DNA of 64,000 bases. Source: FEN-1219 sp964503125 (GTDB taxonomy: Bacteria > Pseudomonadota > Gammaproteobacteria > Steroidobacterales > Rariloculaceae). A program made the translations under genes and the position numbers. The notes under the pieces were generated by a model. The model did not search any database and was not told the DNA's origin. It saw only the letters and a program-made list of their open reading frames with translations. The stretch lies in the NCBI GenBank assembly GCA_964503125.1, contig CAZCZE010000052.1, positions 1 to 64,000 of the forward strand, in the 5' to 3' direction. Below are positions 23,767-31,832 of this stretch, piece after piece (the first letter of the stretch is position 1; each line of letters begins with the position of its first letter).

Positions 23767-25119
23767 GGACGGTCGCTTGTTTGGCACGATGGGCGCGACA
23801 CGGTAGACCCCAGCCGCTTCACGCACCTCCGCGGAGGGTTCTCCTTCGCACTCGCGCGTTGCGCCGAACCCCTCCGCGGAGGGCTCGCCGCCGTCGTCGC
23901 GCATGTCTTCCAACCGATAGCCGAACCGCGGAATCACCCGCCCGTCGCGCCGGCGGAAGCTGAGCTGCCCCTGTTCGTCGCGATGAATCGTGAATCCGCC
24001 CTCGTGCAGCAGACGGTGGTGGTGCGAGCAGAGCAGCGTTAGGTTGTCGAGGACTGTCTCGCCGCCGTTGACCCAATGATGGATGTGGTGCGCATCGACG
24101 TAGCGCTTGTTGCAGCAGCCCGGGAACGAACAGCCGCGGTCCCGCGCCCAGAGCGCGCGCCGGAGCTGCGTCGACACCGTGCGCCGCTTGCGGCCCACGT
24201 CGAGCGGCACGCCGTCCTCGTCTTCGACGACCGTGACGAGGCTGCCGTCGCAGGTCAGGCGCTTCACGGTATCGATCGGCGCATCGGACCGTCCGCGCCC
24301 TCCCCGGAGGGCTGAGTCGTCGACATGGATGACAACTTGGCAGTGGTCGGCGCTCGCGACGGGCGCGCCCTCCGCGGAGGGCACGCCGCCGGCGAGGTAC
24401 GCCTTGGCCATCGCGACGAGGGCATCGGCTTGCTGCGCACGCCAGCCGTTGCTCGTCGATTCCTCGGTCTCCGCCATCGGCGCTTCTGCAAACTCAATGC
24501 CCATCGCTGCGTCGCCCGCGGCGACGGCACGCTCGAGCGCCCGCGCGACGAGCTCACCCTCCTCGAGTGGCACCTCGACGCGGATGGCCATGACGTTGCG
24601 CGCCGTGTCGCGCCACAGAGTCAAAGACCGGCGCTCCCACGCACGGCGTGCCATATTCGCCGACTCGGGCTCGGCGTTACGAAGCTGTCGGCAACGCTCT
24701 TCCACTTGTGGAGCCGTAGACCGCAGCGCGTAGTCGAGCAATGCGTCGGCGTCGTTAGCCGCGGCGACTCGGGTCAACGCGCGCACCTTCGTGTACGACA
24801 AGCGCCCGTCGGCGAACGCGGCCGCGATCTGGGGCAGGTCGCGCAGCGCCTGCGCCGTGCGTACCTTCTCGCGCGCCGCCGAGAGCGACACGCCGCAGCG
24901 CCACGCGAGCCACTCGGCGCAGTTGCGGCAGCTCCACTTCGCCCAACCCATGCGGTCGTCGAAGCGGCGGACGAGTGCGAGAAGGCGGGAGGTCTGGCTA
25001 TTGAGACTGCTCGCGAGAGTGCAGATAGCGGCATCGAGATCGTCGATGGACTCGTCGTCGGCTTCCCGGTCGGTCGGCACCGAAAGGCCCAGGTGCCGCC
25101 GGTAGAAATGGGCGCTCAT
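23737..25119 (-). CDS. DUF222-HNH endonuclease (13E12-type) with palindrome-coded insertions
   Basis: A 460-residue protein with an N-terminal helical DUF222 domain (RLLALVRRFDDRMGWAKW, then SCRNCAEWLAWRCGVSLSAA) and a C-terminal HNH nuclease: RDRGCSFPGCCNKRYVDAHH, then IHHWVNGGETVLDNLTLLCSHHHRLLHEGG in two zinc-like Cys/His clusters. Such proteins are common, often multi-copy and of unclear function. Three stretches reading PSAEG or PSAE are encoded by a GCCCTCCGCGGAGGGC-type palindrome, in low-complexity linkers. The 3' end overlaps the convergent nucleotidyltransferase gene by 30 bp. GGAG precedes the ATG. Confidence 0.88.
   Translation of the reverse strand: MSAHFYRRHLGLSVPTDREADDESIDDLDAAICTLASSLNSQTSRLLALVRRFDDRMGWAKWSCRNCAEWLAWRCGVSLSAAREKVRTAQALRDLPQIAAAFADGRLSYTKVRALTRVAAANDADALLDYALRSTAPQVEERCRQLRNAEPESANMARRAWERRSLTLWRDTARNVMAIRVEVPLEEGELVARALERAVAAGDAAMGIEFAEAPMAETEESTSNGWRAQQADALVAMAKAYLAGGVPSAEGAPVASADHCQVVIHVDDSALRGGRGRSDAPIDTVKRLTCDGSLVTVVEDEDGVPLDVGRKRRTVSTQLRRALWARDRGCSFPGCCNKRYVDAHHIHHWVNGGETVLDNLTLLCSHHHRLLHEGGFTIHRDEQGQLSFRRRDGRVIPRFGYRLEDMRDDGGEPSAEGFGATRECEGEPSAEVREAAGVYRVAPIVPNKRPSLSPSASPHW
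23825..23886. repeat. Two copies of a CCTCCGCGGAGG palindrome inside the HNH gene
   Basis: CCTCCGCGGAGGG occurs at 23826-23838 and again at about 23870-23883, 30 bp apart, both near the 3' end of the DUF222-HNH gene. Each encodes PSAE in the minus-strand protein. The central CCGCGG is self-complementary. Confidence 0.75.
24297..24382. repeat. Two further palindrome copies inside the HNH gene
   Basis: GCCCTCCGCGGAGGGC is a perfect 16-base palindrome at 24367-24382 and encodes PSAEG. GCCCTCCCCGGAGGGC at 24297-24312 is a one-base-altered copy in a Gly/Arg-rich linker. With the pair near 23.8 kb this makes four copies in one gene. Confidence 0.75.
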
Positions 25120-25146
25120 AGGGGGCTCCGCTGGTTGGTTTTAGGG

Positions 25147-25166
25147 TACTGGTATTGTAACCAGTA
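25147..25166. promoter_or_regulatory. Operator-like inverted repeat over the HNH gene promoter
   Basis: TACTGGT (25147-25153) and ACCAGTA (25160-25166) are a perfect 7-bp inverted repeat around ATTGTA. On the minus strand it overlaps a plausible -10 (TACAAT) with TTTCAA 18 bases upstream, so a repressor bound here would block the DUF222-HNH promoter. The region is AT-rich relative to its surroundings. Confidence 0.5.
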
Positions 25167-25224
25167 AGGAGCCGCTTTTGAAATAACAAACAGTTACTTA
25201 CGAGTGATCTGGCGAACTCGTCTT

Positions 25225-26853
25225 TCACCCCCGTCGCGCCGCGAACGCGAGCACGACGAGCCCGAGCGCGGCACCGGCCCAGCCAAGCCACGCCGGCGTC
25301 ACGAGCCCGATTGCGAGCACGCCCGCGATCAACAACGCGGCGCCCGCGACGGCCTGCTCGAGCCGCCCACCGCCGCGGCGCGAGTCGTTCGCCGGCGGCG
25401 CCGGCGCGCGTTGCCTGCGCCGCGCCGCGGCCTCCTCGGCATCGCCGCGCCGCACCGCGCGGTGCAGCAGCCGCGGCAGGCGCGCCAAGTCCTCGCTGAT
25501 CTCGGGCCAGGCGGCCACGAGCTCGCGCAGCCGCGTGCGGGGATCGTGCCGCTCGCGCATCCATTCCTCGAGCACGGGCTTCGCGGTCTTCCAGAGGTCG
25601 AGCTCGGGGTAGAGCTGGCGGCCCAGGCCCTCGATCGTGAGCAGCGTTTTTTGCAGCAGCACGAGCTGCGGCTGCACTTCCATGTTGAACCGGCGCGCCG
25701 TTTGGAAGAGGCGCAGCAAGACGAGGCCGAACGCAATGTCCTTGATCGGCTTGTTGAAGATCGGCTCGCAGACGGCGCGCACGGCCGACTCGAGCTCGTC
25801 GATGCGAGTGCCGGCCGGCACCCAGCCCGAGTCGACGTGCAGCGCGGCGACGCGCCGGTAGTCGCGGCGGAAGAACGCGAGGAAGTTCTCGGCGAGATAG
25901 AGCTGGTCGCGTTCGTCGAGCGTGCCGACGATGCCGAAGTCGACGGCGACATACCTCGGGTAGTTGGGTGTAGTCGCGTCGACGAAGATATTGCCGGGGT
26001 GCATGTCGGCGTGAAAGAAATTGTGGCGGAACACCTGCGTGAAGAAGATCTCGACGCCGTTCTCGGCGAGCCGCTGAATGTTCGTGCCGGCCGCGCGCAA
26101 CGCGGCGAAATCGTCGACCTGGATGCCGACGATGCGCTCCATCGTTAGCACGTTCGGCCGGCAATAGTCCCAATAGACCTCGGGCACGTACAGGAGCTCC
26201 GAGCCCGCGAAATTGCGTTTGAGCTGCGCCGCGTTCGCGGCTTCGCGCATGAGGTCGAGCTCGTTGGCGAGAGTCTTCTCGAACTCCGCGACGACTTCGC
26301 AGGCGTTCAGCCGGCGCGCGTCGGGCCAATAGGCCTCGGCGAGCCGGGCGATCGCCTGCAGCACCTCGACGTCGCGGCGAATGAGCTCCGCGACCTTCGG
26401 CCGCAGCACCTTGACGACCACGGCCTGGCCGCCGGGCAACCGCGCCGTGTGCACCTGCGCGATCGATGCGGCCGCGAGCGGCGTGCGCTCGAAGTCCGCG
26501 AACACCTCGTCGACGGGCCGGCCGAACGCCGCGGTCAACGCCTCGGCCGCGAGCTCCCCGGGGAACGGCGGCACCTGATCCTGAAGCTTGGCGAGCTCGG
26601 CCGCGACCTCGGGCGGCAAGAGATCCGGGCGCACCGAGAGCGCCTGGCCGAACTTGACGAAGATCGGCCCGAGCTCCTCGAGCGCTTCGCGCAACCGCAC
26701 GCCCATGGGGTCGCGGCGGCGGCCGAACGGTAGGAGGCGCCGCGCCCACGCGAGCGGCCGGAAGAGATGCGTGCGCCAGACGATCTCGTCGAGCCCGTGC
26801 TTCACGAGCACGCGCTGAATCGTGAGCATTCGCGTGAGCTGGCGAAGGCGCAT
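25225..26853 (-). CDS. ubiB: UbiB, ABC1-family atypical kinase/ATPase for ubiquinone synthesis
   Basis: A 542-residue protein required for ubiquinone biosynthesis. It acts at the inner membrane as an ATPase supporting the Ubi complex. Motifs: FVKFGQALSVRPDLLP (KxGQ), LAAASIAQVH (Ala-rich loop), VVKVLRP (Lys), HNFFHADMHPGNIFVD and YVAVDFGIVG. Two hydrophobic segments close the protein (about residues 495-535). ATG at 26853 starts MRLRQLTRMLTIQ, typical of the family. It lies 5 bp after ubiJ, completing ubiE-ubiJ-ubiB. A weak hairpin (25200-25221) overlaps its end. Confidence 0.95.
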   Translation of the reverse strand: MRLRQLTRMLTIQRVLVKHGLDEIVWRTHLFRPLAWARRLLPFGRRRDPMGVRLREALEELGPIFVKFGQALSVRPDLLPPEVAAELAKLQDQVPPFPGELAAEALTAAFGRPVDEVFADFERTPLAAASIAQVHTARLPGGQAVVVKVLRPKVAELIRRDVEVLQAIARLAEAYWPDARRLNACEVVAEFEKTLANELDLMREAANAAQLKRNFAGSELLYVPEVYWDYCRPNVLTMERIVGIQVDDFAALRAAGTNIQRLAENGVEIFFTQVFRHNFFHADMHPGNIFVDATTPNYPRYVAVDFGIVGTLDERDQLYLAENFLAFFRRDYRRVAALHVDSGWVPAGTRIDELESAVRAVCEPIFNKPIKDIAFGLVLLRLFQTARRFNMEVQPQLVLLQKTLLTIEGLGRQLYPELDLWKTAKPVLEEWMRERHDPRTRLRELVAAWPEISEDLARLPRLLHRAVRRGDAEEAAARRRQRAPAPPANDSRRGGGRLEQAVAGAALLIAGVLAIGLVTPAWLGWAGAALGLVVLAFAARRG

Positions 26854-26858
26854 GGCCG

Positions 26859-27446
26859 TTACCGGCGGTCGAGACGCTTGAGGCGCGCGGCCGCGCGCTC
26901 GACGTCGTCGCGCAGCCGCTCGACGTCGCTGAAAAACCCCCGCGCCTCGAGCGGCGCCGGCATCGCGCGGCTTTCTTCCTGCAGATACTCGGCCGTGTTC
27001 ATGCGCAACGCGCCGGCGGCGCGCGCGAGCCAGGCGCCGACCTCGCGCACGCCCTCGCCGAGCGCGTGCGCAGGGATGTCGCCGATCCACTTGGCTACTT
27101 CCTCTTCGAGGTCGGGTCGCGCTAGCTTCAGCAGCTTCGCGTAGCGCTCCGCGACGTCGAGATCGCCGGAGACCTCGGCGCGCGTGCGCTTGACGCCGCT
27201 CACGCCTCCGGCGCGCACGAGCCGCAGCAGATCGAGCGGCGAGGCGCGCAGCGTCGCCGTCGCGTCGCTCGCGTCGCGGTCGAGCGTGAGGCGCTCGCCG
27301 TCGGCGTGCAGCACGGCCGTGAGCGCGAGCCCCTCGACGTGCACCGCGAAGCTCGTGCCGGCCAAGCCCGCGAGCAGCTCGCGCGCGGCCGTCGACTCGC
27401 TCACCCAGCGATTGAGCTCGGCCTCGAGGAGCTTCAAAGCTTGCAA
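26859..27446 (-). CDS. ubiJ: UbiJ, SCP2-domain ubiquinone accessory factor
   Basis: About 195 residues with an N-terminal SCP2-like lipid-binding domain (LEAELNRWVSES, then AVHVEGLALTAVLHADGERL and ASPLDLLRLVR) and a C-terminal helical part ending RDDVERAAARLKRL. UbiJ scaffolds the soluble Ubi complex and binds lipid intermediates. There is no ATG near the expected start; TTG at 27446 (MQALKLLEAEL) or TTG at 27437 is used, inside the ubiE stop region. The next upstream ATG in the frame is far inside ubiE and gives a non-homologous-looking extension, so it was discarded. Confidence 0.88.
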   Translation of the reverse strand: MQALKLLEAELNRWVSESTAARELLAGLAGTSFAVHVEGLALTAVLHADGERLTLDRDASDATATLRASPLDLLRLVRAGGVSGVKRTRAEVSGDLDVAERYAKLLKLARPDLEEEVAKWIGDIPAHALGEGVREVGAWLARAAGALRMNTAEYLQEESRAMPAPLEARGFFSDVERLRDDVERAAARLKRLDRR

Positions 27447-28201
27447 CCTATGTGCAGCGCCACGATGCCGGCGGAGAGGTTGAAGTACTCGCAGCGCTCG
27501 AAGCCCGCGCCCTCCATCATGGCCTTCTGCGTCTCTTGGTCGGGATGGCGGCGGATCGACTCCGCGAGATAGCGATAACTTGCGGCGTCGCCGGCGAGCC
27601 ACTCGCCGAAGCGCGGCAGCAACTGAAATGAATAGATCTCGTAGAGCGGCGCGAACGGGCCGAGCTCGGCGTGCGAGAACTCGAGCACGAGCAGCCGGCC
27701 GCCGGGCTTCGTGACGCGGTAGAGGCTTTTCAGCGCCGCGTCCTTATCGGTGACGTTGCGCAGGCCGAAGCCGATCGTGACGCAGTGGAAGCTGCCGTCT
27801 TGGAACGGCAGGTTCTCGGCGTCGGCGAGCACGTAGTCGATGTTGCCCGCGAGCCCGGCGTTCAAGAGCCGCGAACGGCCTTCCTCGAGCATCGCGGCGT
27901 TGATGTCCGTGACGACGACGCGGCCGGATCGTCCGACCTTGCGCGCGAGCCCGACGGCAAGATCGCCGCTGCCGGCCGCGACGTCGAGCGCGTGCTGCCC
28001 GGGCCGCAAGCCGGTTTTCGCGATCGTGAAGCGCTTCCAGAGGCGATGCAGGCCGCCCGACATCACGTCGTTCATGAGGTCGTAGCGCGAGGCGACGGAA
28101 TCGAACACGCCGCGCACGCGCGTCTTCTTCTCGCCCCACGGCACTTGCTCGTAGCCGAAGTCGGCGAGACGTTCGGCGTTTTCCGGCCGGTCGGGAGTCA
28201 T
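27434..28201 (-). CDS. ubiE: Demethylmenaquinol/2-polyprenyl-benzoquinol C-methyltransferase
   Basis: SAM-dependent methyltransferase of 255 residues for ubiquinone (and menaquinone if present). It shows VFDSVASRYDLMNDVMSGGLH at the N-terminus, LDVAAGSGDLAVGLA (motif I), VLADAENLPF, TIGFGLRNVTDKDAAL and RLLVLEFSHAELGP. All UbiE signature blocks are present and length is normal. It is the first gene of ubiE-ubiJ-ubiB; its end overlaps the ubiJ start. Confidence 0.96.
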   Translation of the reverse strand: MTPDRPENAERLADFGYEQVPWGEKKTRVRGVFDSVASRYDLMNDVMSGGLHRLWKRFTIAKTGLRPGQHALDVAAGSGDLAVGLARKVGRSGRVVVTDINAAMLEEGRSRLLNAGLAGNIDYVLADAENLPFQDGSFHCVTIGFGLRNVTDKDAALKSLYRVTKPGGRLLVLEFSHAELGPFAPLYEIYSFQLLPRFGEWLAGDAASYRYLAESIRRHPDQETQKAMMEGAGFERCEYFNLSAGIVALHIGCKL

Positions 28202-28267
28202 GAGCGCAGAGTATAAGGCAGCACCTGCACGGCCTGGGCGCGGGCAAGCGCGGGTCGGGCTCGCTAG

Positions 28268-29437
28268 CTAGAGCAACGAACGTGCGCCCGCCCCTGCGAC
28301 CTCCGCGAGGCGCTCCTGCGCGCAGCGATAAAAGGCCGCGGGGCCGTAGAACGACCCCGTGCTCGCGCATCGTCCTCTGACGGCCGCGCGCTCGGCTTCG
28401 GTCATGGCGGCGACGCTCGGCTCGCTTTCGAGCTGCGCGAGGTCTGCAAGTTGCTCCTCGACGCAGCGAGCGAACCCGTCCTCGCCACCCCGAAGCTTGG
28501 CGCGCAGGCAGACGTCGTCGATGACGGCCCGCTCGGCCTCGGTGATCCCGCGCGCGGGCGGCGGCCGTCGCTGCGCAAGCGATGTCAACTCGGATTCGAC
28601 GCACCGATTGTAGGCGGCGACACCCGTCCCCTCGGCACAACTCGCTCGGATCACGGCCCTCTCGGCCGTCGTCGCCCTGAGCAAGTGCGACGCCGCAACG
28701 CCGGCGCTCCGGGCGCGATCGAGTAGCTCGCGTCGCAACCCTTCCGATATCGCCCCGGTCGGGGACCGGCCCAAATCGTTCTCGAACGCCTCCACGCCGG
28801 CCTTGGTCCGCGCGCCGTAGTAGCCGTCGATCGGCCCGGGGTCGTGGCCAACCGCCGACAGGAGCTCTTGTACGTCCTGGGTCAGCAGGGAGTAGCCGGC
28901 GGCGGCAAGCTGGGTCGACGTTCCGGACGCGGACGGCGCGTAAGCCTCGCCCAACGCTTCCTCCACGATCCACCGTCGTGCGTCGTCGATATCGCGGCGC
29001 GCGTGCTCGAGCGCGTCGTCGTGGTATCTGAACCGGGTGCACCGGCGATTGTACTCGCCCACCATGGTGTTGAACCGCTGCGGCTCGTGGTGCACGAGCC
29101 GCTGCTGCAAGACCTCGATGCGAACGTCCTCGCGCAGGCACCAACGGATCTGGGCGACCGAGAGCAGGCGATCGCGCCCGGCGCGCGGCCTCTCGATCTC
29201 GAAGGTCGGCGCTCGCAACGCCAAGAACGACGGCCTTGGCGGCGGGTCGCCGGTGCGGAGCATCAGCAGGAAGTGCAGCGCGATGCCGAGCACGACGAGT
29301 CCCGCGAGCCACGCGAGCACGGGCCGACGCGTGGCCGCGTCGCGCCGCTTCCGCCCGCCGTCGAATGGATCGCCGTCGAGCTCGGAGCCGAGGGCGGCGG
29401 GGCCGCGCGACCCCTGGTTGTCAGCGTCCTCGATCAT
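28268..29437 (-). CDS. Membrane-anchored peptidoglycan-binding-domain protein with a triplicated Cys module
   Basis: A 389-residue protein. After a charged cytoplasmic start there is one membrane segment (about 42-62). A PG_binding_1-like domain follows in the middle: VQELLSAVGHDPGPIDGYYG, then ARTKAGVEAFENDLG. The C-terminal third holds three copies of a module of about 38 residues beginning TxAERAxI and containing two cysteines spaced about 20 apart (RASCAE...YNRCVE, DDVCLR...FARCVE, RGRCAS...FYRCAQ). The repeats suggest disulfide-stabilised helical hairpins in the periplasm. Function unknown; it sits just upstream of ubiE on the same strand. Confidence 0.75.
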   Translation of the reverse strand: MIEDADNQGSRGPAALGSELDGDPFDGGRKRRDAATRRPVLAWLAGLVVLGIALHFLLMLRTGDPPPRPSFLALRAPTFEIERPRAGRDRLLSVAQIRWCLREDVRIEVLQQRLVHHEPQRFNTMVGEYNRRCTRFRYHDDALEHARRDIDDARRWIVEEALGEAYAPSASGTSTQLAAAGYSLLTQDVQELLSAVGHDPGPIDGYYGARTKAGVEAFENDLGRSPTGAISEGLRRELLDRARSAGVAASHLLRATTAERAVIRASCAEGTGVAAYNRCVESELTSLAQRRPPPARGITEAERAVIDDVCLRAKLRGGEDGFARCVEEQLADLAQLESEPSVAAMTEAERAAVRGRCASTGSFYGPAAFYRCAQERLAEVAGAGARSLL

Positions 29438-29572
29438 CGCACGACGTCGCTGCGCGCCTGCCTAACGAGCGGATCGTCGGCGCACACTAGCAGTCTGGGC
29501 ACCCACCAGACCGAGCACCAGCGCACAGAAACGAGGGGGTGTGACCGCGGTACGTTGGCGACGTTCGAGCGG

Positions 29573-29959
29573 CTACTCCGCCCACTTCGGCTCGGGGTGG
29601 CGCGGGGTGCCGGCTTGCGCGAGCCGCTCCAAATAGCGCGCCCACTTGCGGTCGCGCTCCGCGCAAAGCTCGTAGAGCACGGCCCACGTGTAGAGGCCCG
29701 TGTTGTGGCCGTCGTCGAACACGATGCGCACCGCGTAGCGGCCCACGAGCTCGATGTTCGCGATGCTCACGGCCTCCTTGCCCGTGACGAGCATGCCTTC
29801 GCCGGCCGCGTGACCTTTGACCTCGGCCGACGGCGAGTGCACGCGCAGGAACTCGGCCGAGAGGCGCGCGTTCATGCCGTCCGCGAAGCGCACTTCGAGC
29901 TCGCGCGAGCGGCGCCGGTGCTTCAAGTCGGTCGGCGGCGGGATTTGCGGCTCGCTCAC
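29573..29959 (-). CDS. DUF971 (GBBH-like N-terminal domain) protein
   Basis: A 128-residue protein with the small DUF971 fold: LEVRFADGMNARLSAEFLRV, then NIELVGRYAVRIVFDDGHN and TGLYTWAVLYELC. In the wider family the domain is the zinc/iron-sulfur-type N-terminus of gamma-butyrobetaine hydroxylase; stand-alone copies are commonly next to hslVU or ubiE in proteobacteria. Here it follows hslU by 9 bp and probably shares its operon. A role is not assigned. Confidence 0.85.
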   Translation of the reverse strand: MSEPQIPPPTDLKHRRRSRELEVRFADGMNARLSAEFLRVHSPSAEVKGHAAGEGMLVTGKEAVSIANIELVGRYAVRIVFDDGHNTGLYTWAVLYELCAERDRKWARYLERLAQAGTPRHPEPKWAE

Positions 29960-29968
29960 GGAAGCGCT

Positions 29969-31273
29969 TCAGAGTATGTAGCGGCTCAGGTCTTCGTCCT
30001 GCGCGAGCGCTTTCAGGTGCGCATCGACGTAAGCCGCGTCGATGACGACGTTCTGGCCGCCGCGATCGGCGGCCTCGAAGCTCACGCTCTCGAGCAGGCG
30101 CTCGAGCACGGTGTGCAGGCGCCGCGCGCCGATGTTCTCGCTGCGATCGTTGACCTGGAACGCCACCTCGGCGAGGCGACGCACGCCGCTCGGCTCGAAT
30201 TTGATCTCGAACCGCTCCGTAGCGAGCAGGCTCCGATATTGCTCCGTGAGCGACGCGGAGGGCTCGGTGAGAATCCGCACGAAGTCGTCGACGCCGAGCG
30301 CGGTGAGCTCGACTCGGATCGGGAACCGGCCCTGGAGCTCGGGGATGAGATCGGACGGCTTCGCGACGCTGAACGCGCCCGACGCGATGAACAGCACGTG
30401 ATCCGTGCGCACCATGCCGTACCGCGTGCTCACGGTGCACCCCTCGACGAGCGGCAGAAGATCGCGCTGCACGCCTTCGCGTGACACGTCGGCGCCGTGC
30501 ATCTCGGCGCGGCGCGCGATCTTGTCGATCTCGTCGATGAAGACGATGCCGTTCTCCTCGACGACGCGCACGGCGTCGCGTTTGACATCCTCCTGGTTGA
30601 TGAGCCGCGCGGCCTCCTCGTCCTTGAGCAATTCGAGCGCGTCCTTGACCTTGAGCTTGCGGCGCTTCGAGCGGCCAGGGGCCAAGTTCTGGAACAGGCC
30701 CTGGAGCTGCTGCGTCATCTCCTCCATGCCGGGCGGCGCCATGATCTCGACGCCGACGGTGGGCGCGGCCAAATCGAGCTCGACGTCGCGCTCGTCGAGC
30801 TCGCCCTCGCGCAGCATCTTGCGGAAGCGCTGGCGCGTGTCGCGGCCGCCATCCTCGCGCGAGCCCGGCAGCAGCGCGTCGAGCAGCCGGTCCTCCGCGG
30901 TGTCGGCAGCGCGGCCTGCGACGCGCGCGACGGCTTCCTCGCGCACGAGCTTCACGGCCATGTCGACGAGGTCGCGGACGATCGAGTCGACATCGCGGCC
31001 GACGTAGCCGACCTCGGTGAACTTCGTGGCCTCGACCTTGATGAACGGCGCGCGCGCGAGCTTCGCGAGCCGGCGCGCGATCTCGGTCTTGCCGACCCCC
31101 GTGGGGCCGATCATGAGGATGTTCTTCGGCGTGATCTCGCTGTGCAGCGGCTCCTTGATCTGCGCGCGCCGCCAACGGTTGCGCAGCGCGATGGCGACGG
31201 CGCGCTTCGCCTCGTGCTGGCCGACGATGTGCTTGTCGAGCTCCTCGACGATTTCGCGCGGCGTCATCGACAT
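29969..31273 (-). CDS. hslU: HslU, ATPase subunit of the HslUV protease
   Basis: AAA+ unfoldase of 434 residues that feeds proteins to HslV. MSMTPREIVEELDKHIVGQ starts the protein (ATG 31273). Walker A is GPTGVGKTEIARRLA, Walker B IVFIDEIDKIA, with the inserted I-domain between (EDRLLDALLPGS and a charged stretch). Sensor and C-terminal blocks SENIGARRLHTV are present, as is the terminal DLSRYIL tail that docks into HslV. It starts 4 bp after the hslV stop. Heat-shock control is expected from the family but no sigma-32 site was identified. Confidence 0.97.
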   Translation of the reverse strand: MSMTPREIVEELDKHIVGQHEAKRAVAIALRNRWRRAQIKEPLHSEITPKNILMIGPTGVGKTEIARRLAKLARAPFIKVEATKFTEVGYVGRDVDSIVRDLVDMAVKLVREEAVARVAGRAADTAEDRLLDALLPGSREDGGRDTRQRFRKMLREGELDERDVELDLAAPTVGVEIMAPPGMEEMTQQLQGLFQNLAPGRSKRRKLKVKDALELLKDEEAARLINQEDVKRDAVRVVEENGIVFIDEIDKIARRAEMHGADVSREGVQRDLLPLVEGCTVSTRYGMVRTDHVLFIASGAFSVAKPSDLIPELQGRFPIRVELTALGVDDFVRILTEPSASLTEQYRSLLATERFEIKFEPSGVRRLAEVAFQVNDRSENIGARRLHTVLERLLESVSFEAADRGGQNVVIDAAYVDAHLKALAQDEDLSRYIL

Positions 31274-31277
31274 GGCG

Positions 31278-31820
31278 CTAGAGCTCTTCGATCGTGATCG
31301 CGGCGTTGGTGTAGATGCAGATCTTGCCCGCGATCCCAAGCGCTTTCTCGACGATCGTGCGCGCGTCAAGCGTAGTGTTCTCGTAGAGCGCCTGCGCCGC
31401 GGCCTGCGCGTACGCACCGCCCGAGCCGATGGCGAGCAAGTCGTGCTCGGGCTCTATGACGTCGCCCGTGCCCGAGATCAAGAGCGAGTTCTCGGCGTCC
31501 GCGACGATCAGAAGCGCTTCGAGCCGGCGCAGCATGCGGTCCGTTCGCCAATCCTTGGCGAGCTCGATCGCGGCCCGCATGAGGTTGCCGTGCTTCGTGA
31601 GCTTGGCCTCGAAATACTCGAACAGCGTGAACGCGTCGGCCGCGCCGCCCGCGAAGCCCGCGAGCACCTTGCCGTCGTGGAGGCGCCGCACCTTGCGCGC
31701 GTTGCCTTTCACGACCTGATTGCCGATCGTGACCTGGCCGTCGCCGCCCAACGCCACGCGGCCGCTACGGCGCACGCAGATGATCGTCGTGCCGTGAAAC
31801 TCGTTCACAGAGGCGCTCAT
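31278..31820 (-). CDS. hslV: HslV, proteolytic subunit of the HslUV protease
   Basis: Proteasome-related threonine protease of 180 residues. The mature active site Thr follows a short propeptide: MSASVNEFHG then TTIICVRR. GGDGQVTIGN, KVLAGFAGGAADAF and AIGSGGAYAQAAA are family blocks. Catalytic Lys is in NARKVRR. It lies 12 bp after xerC and 4 bp before hslU, in the order dapF-DUF484-xerC-hslV-hslU found in several gammaproteobacteria. Confidence 0.97.
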   Translation of the reverse strand: MSASVNEFHGTTIICVRRSGRVALGGDGQVTIGNQVVKGNARKVRRLHDGKVLAGFAGGAADAFTLFEYFEAKLTKHGNLMRAAIELAKDWRTDRMLRRLEALLIVADAENSLLISGTGDVIEPEHDLLAIGSGGAYAQAAAQALYENTTLDARTIVEKALGIAGKICIYTNAAITIEEL

Positions 31821-31832
31821 GGGGGAATGGCG

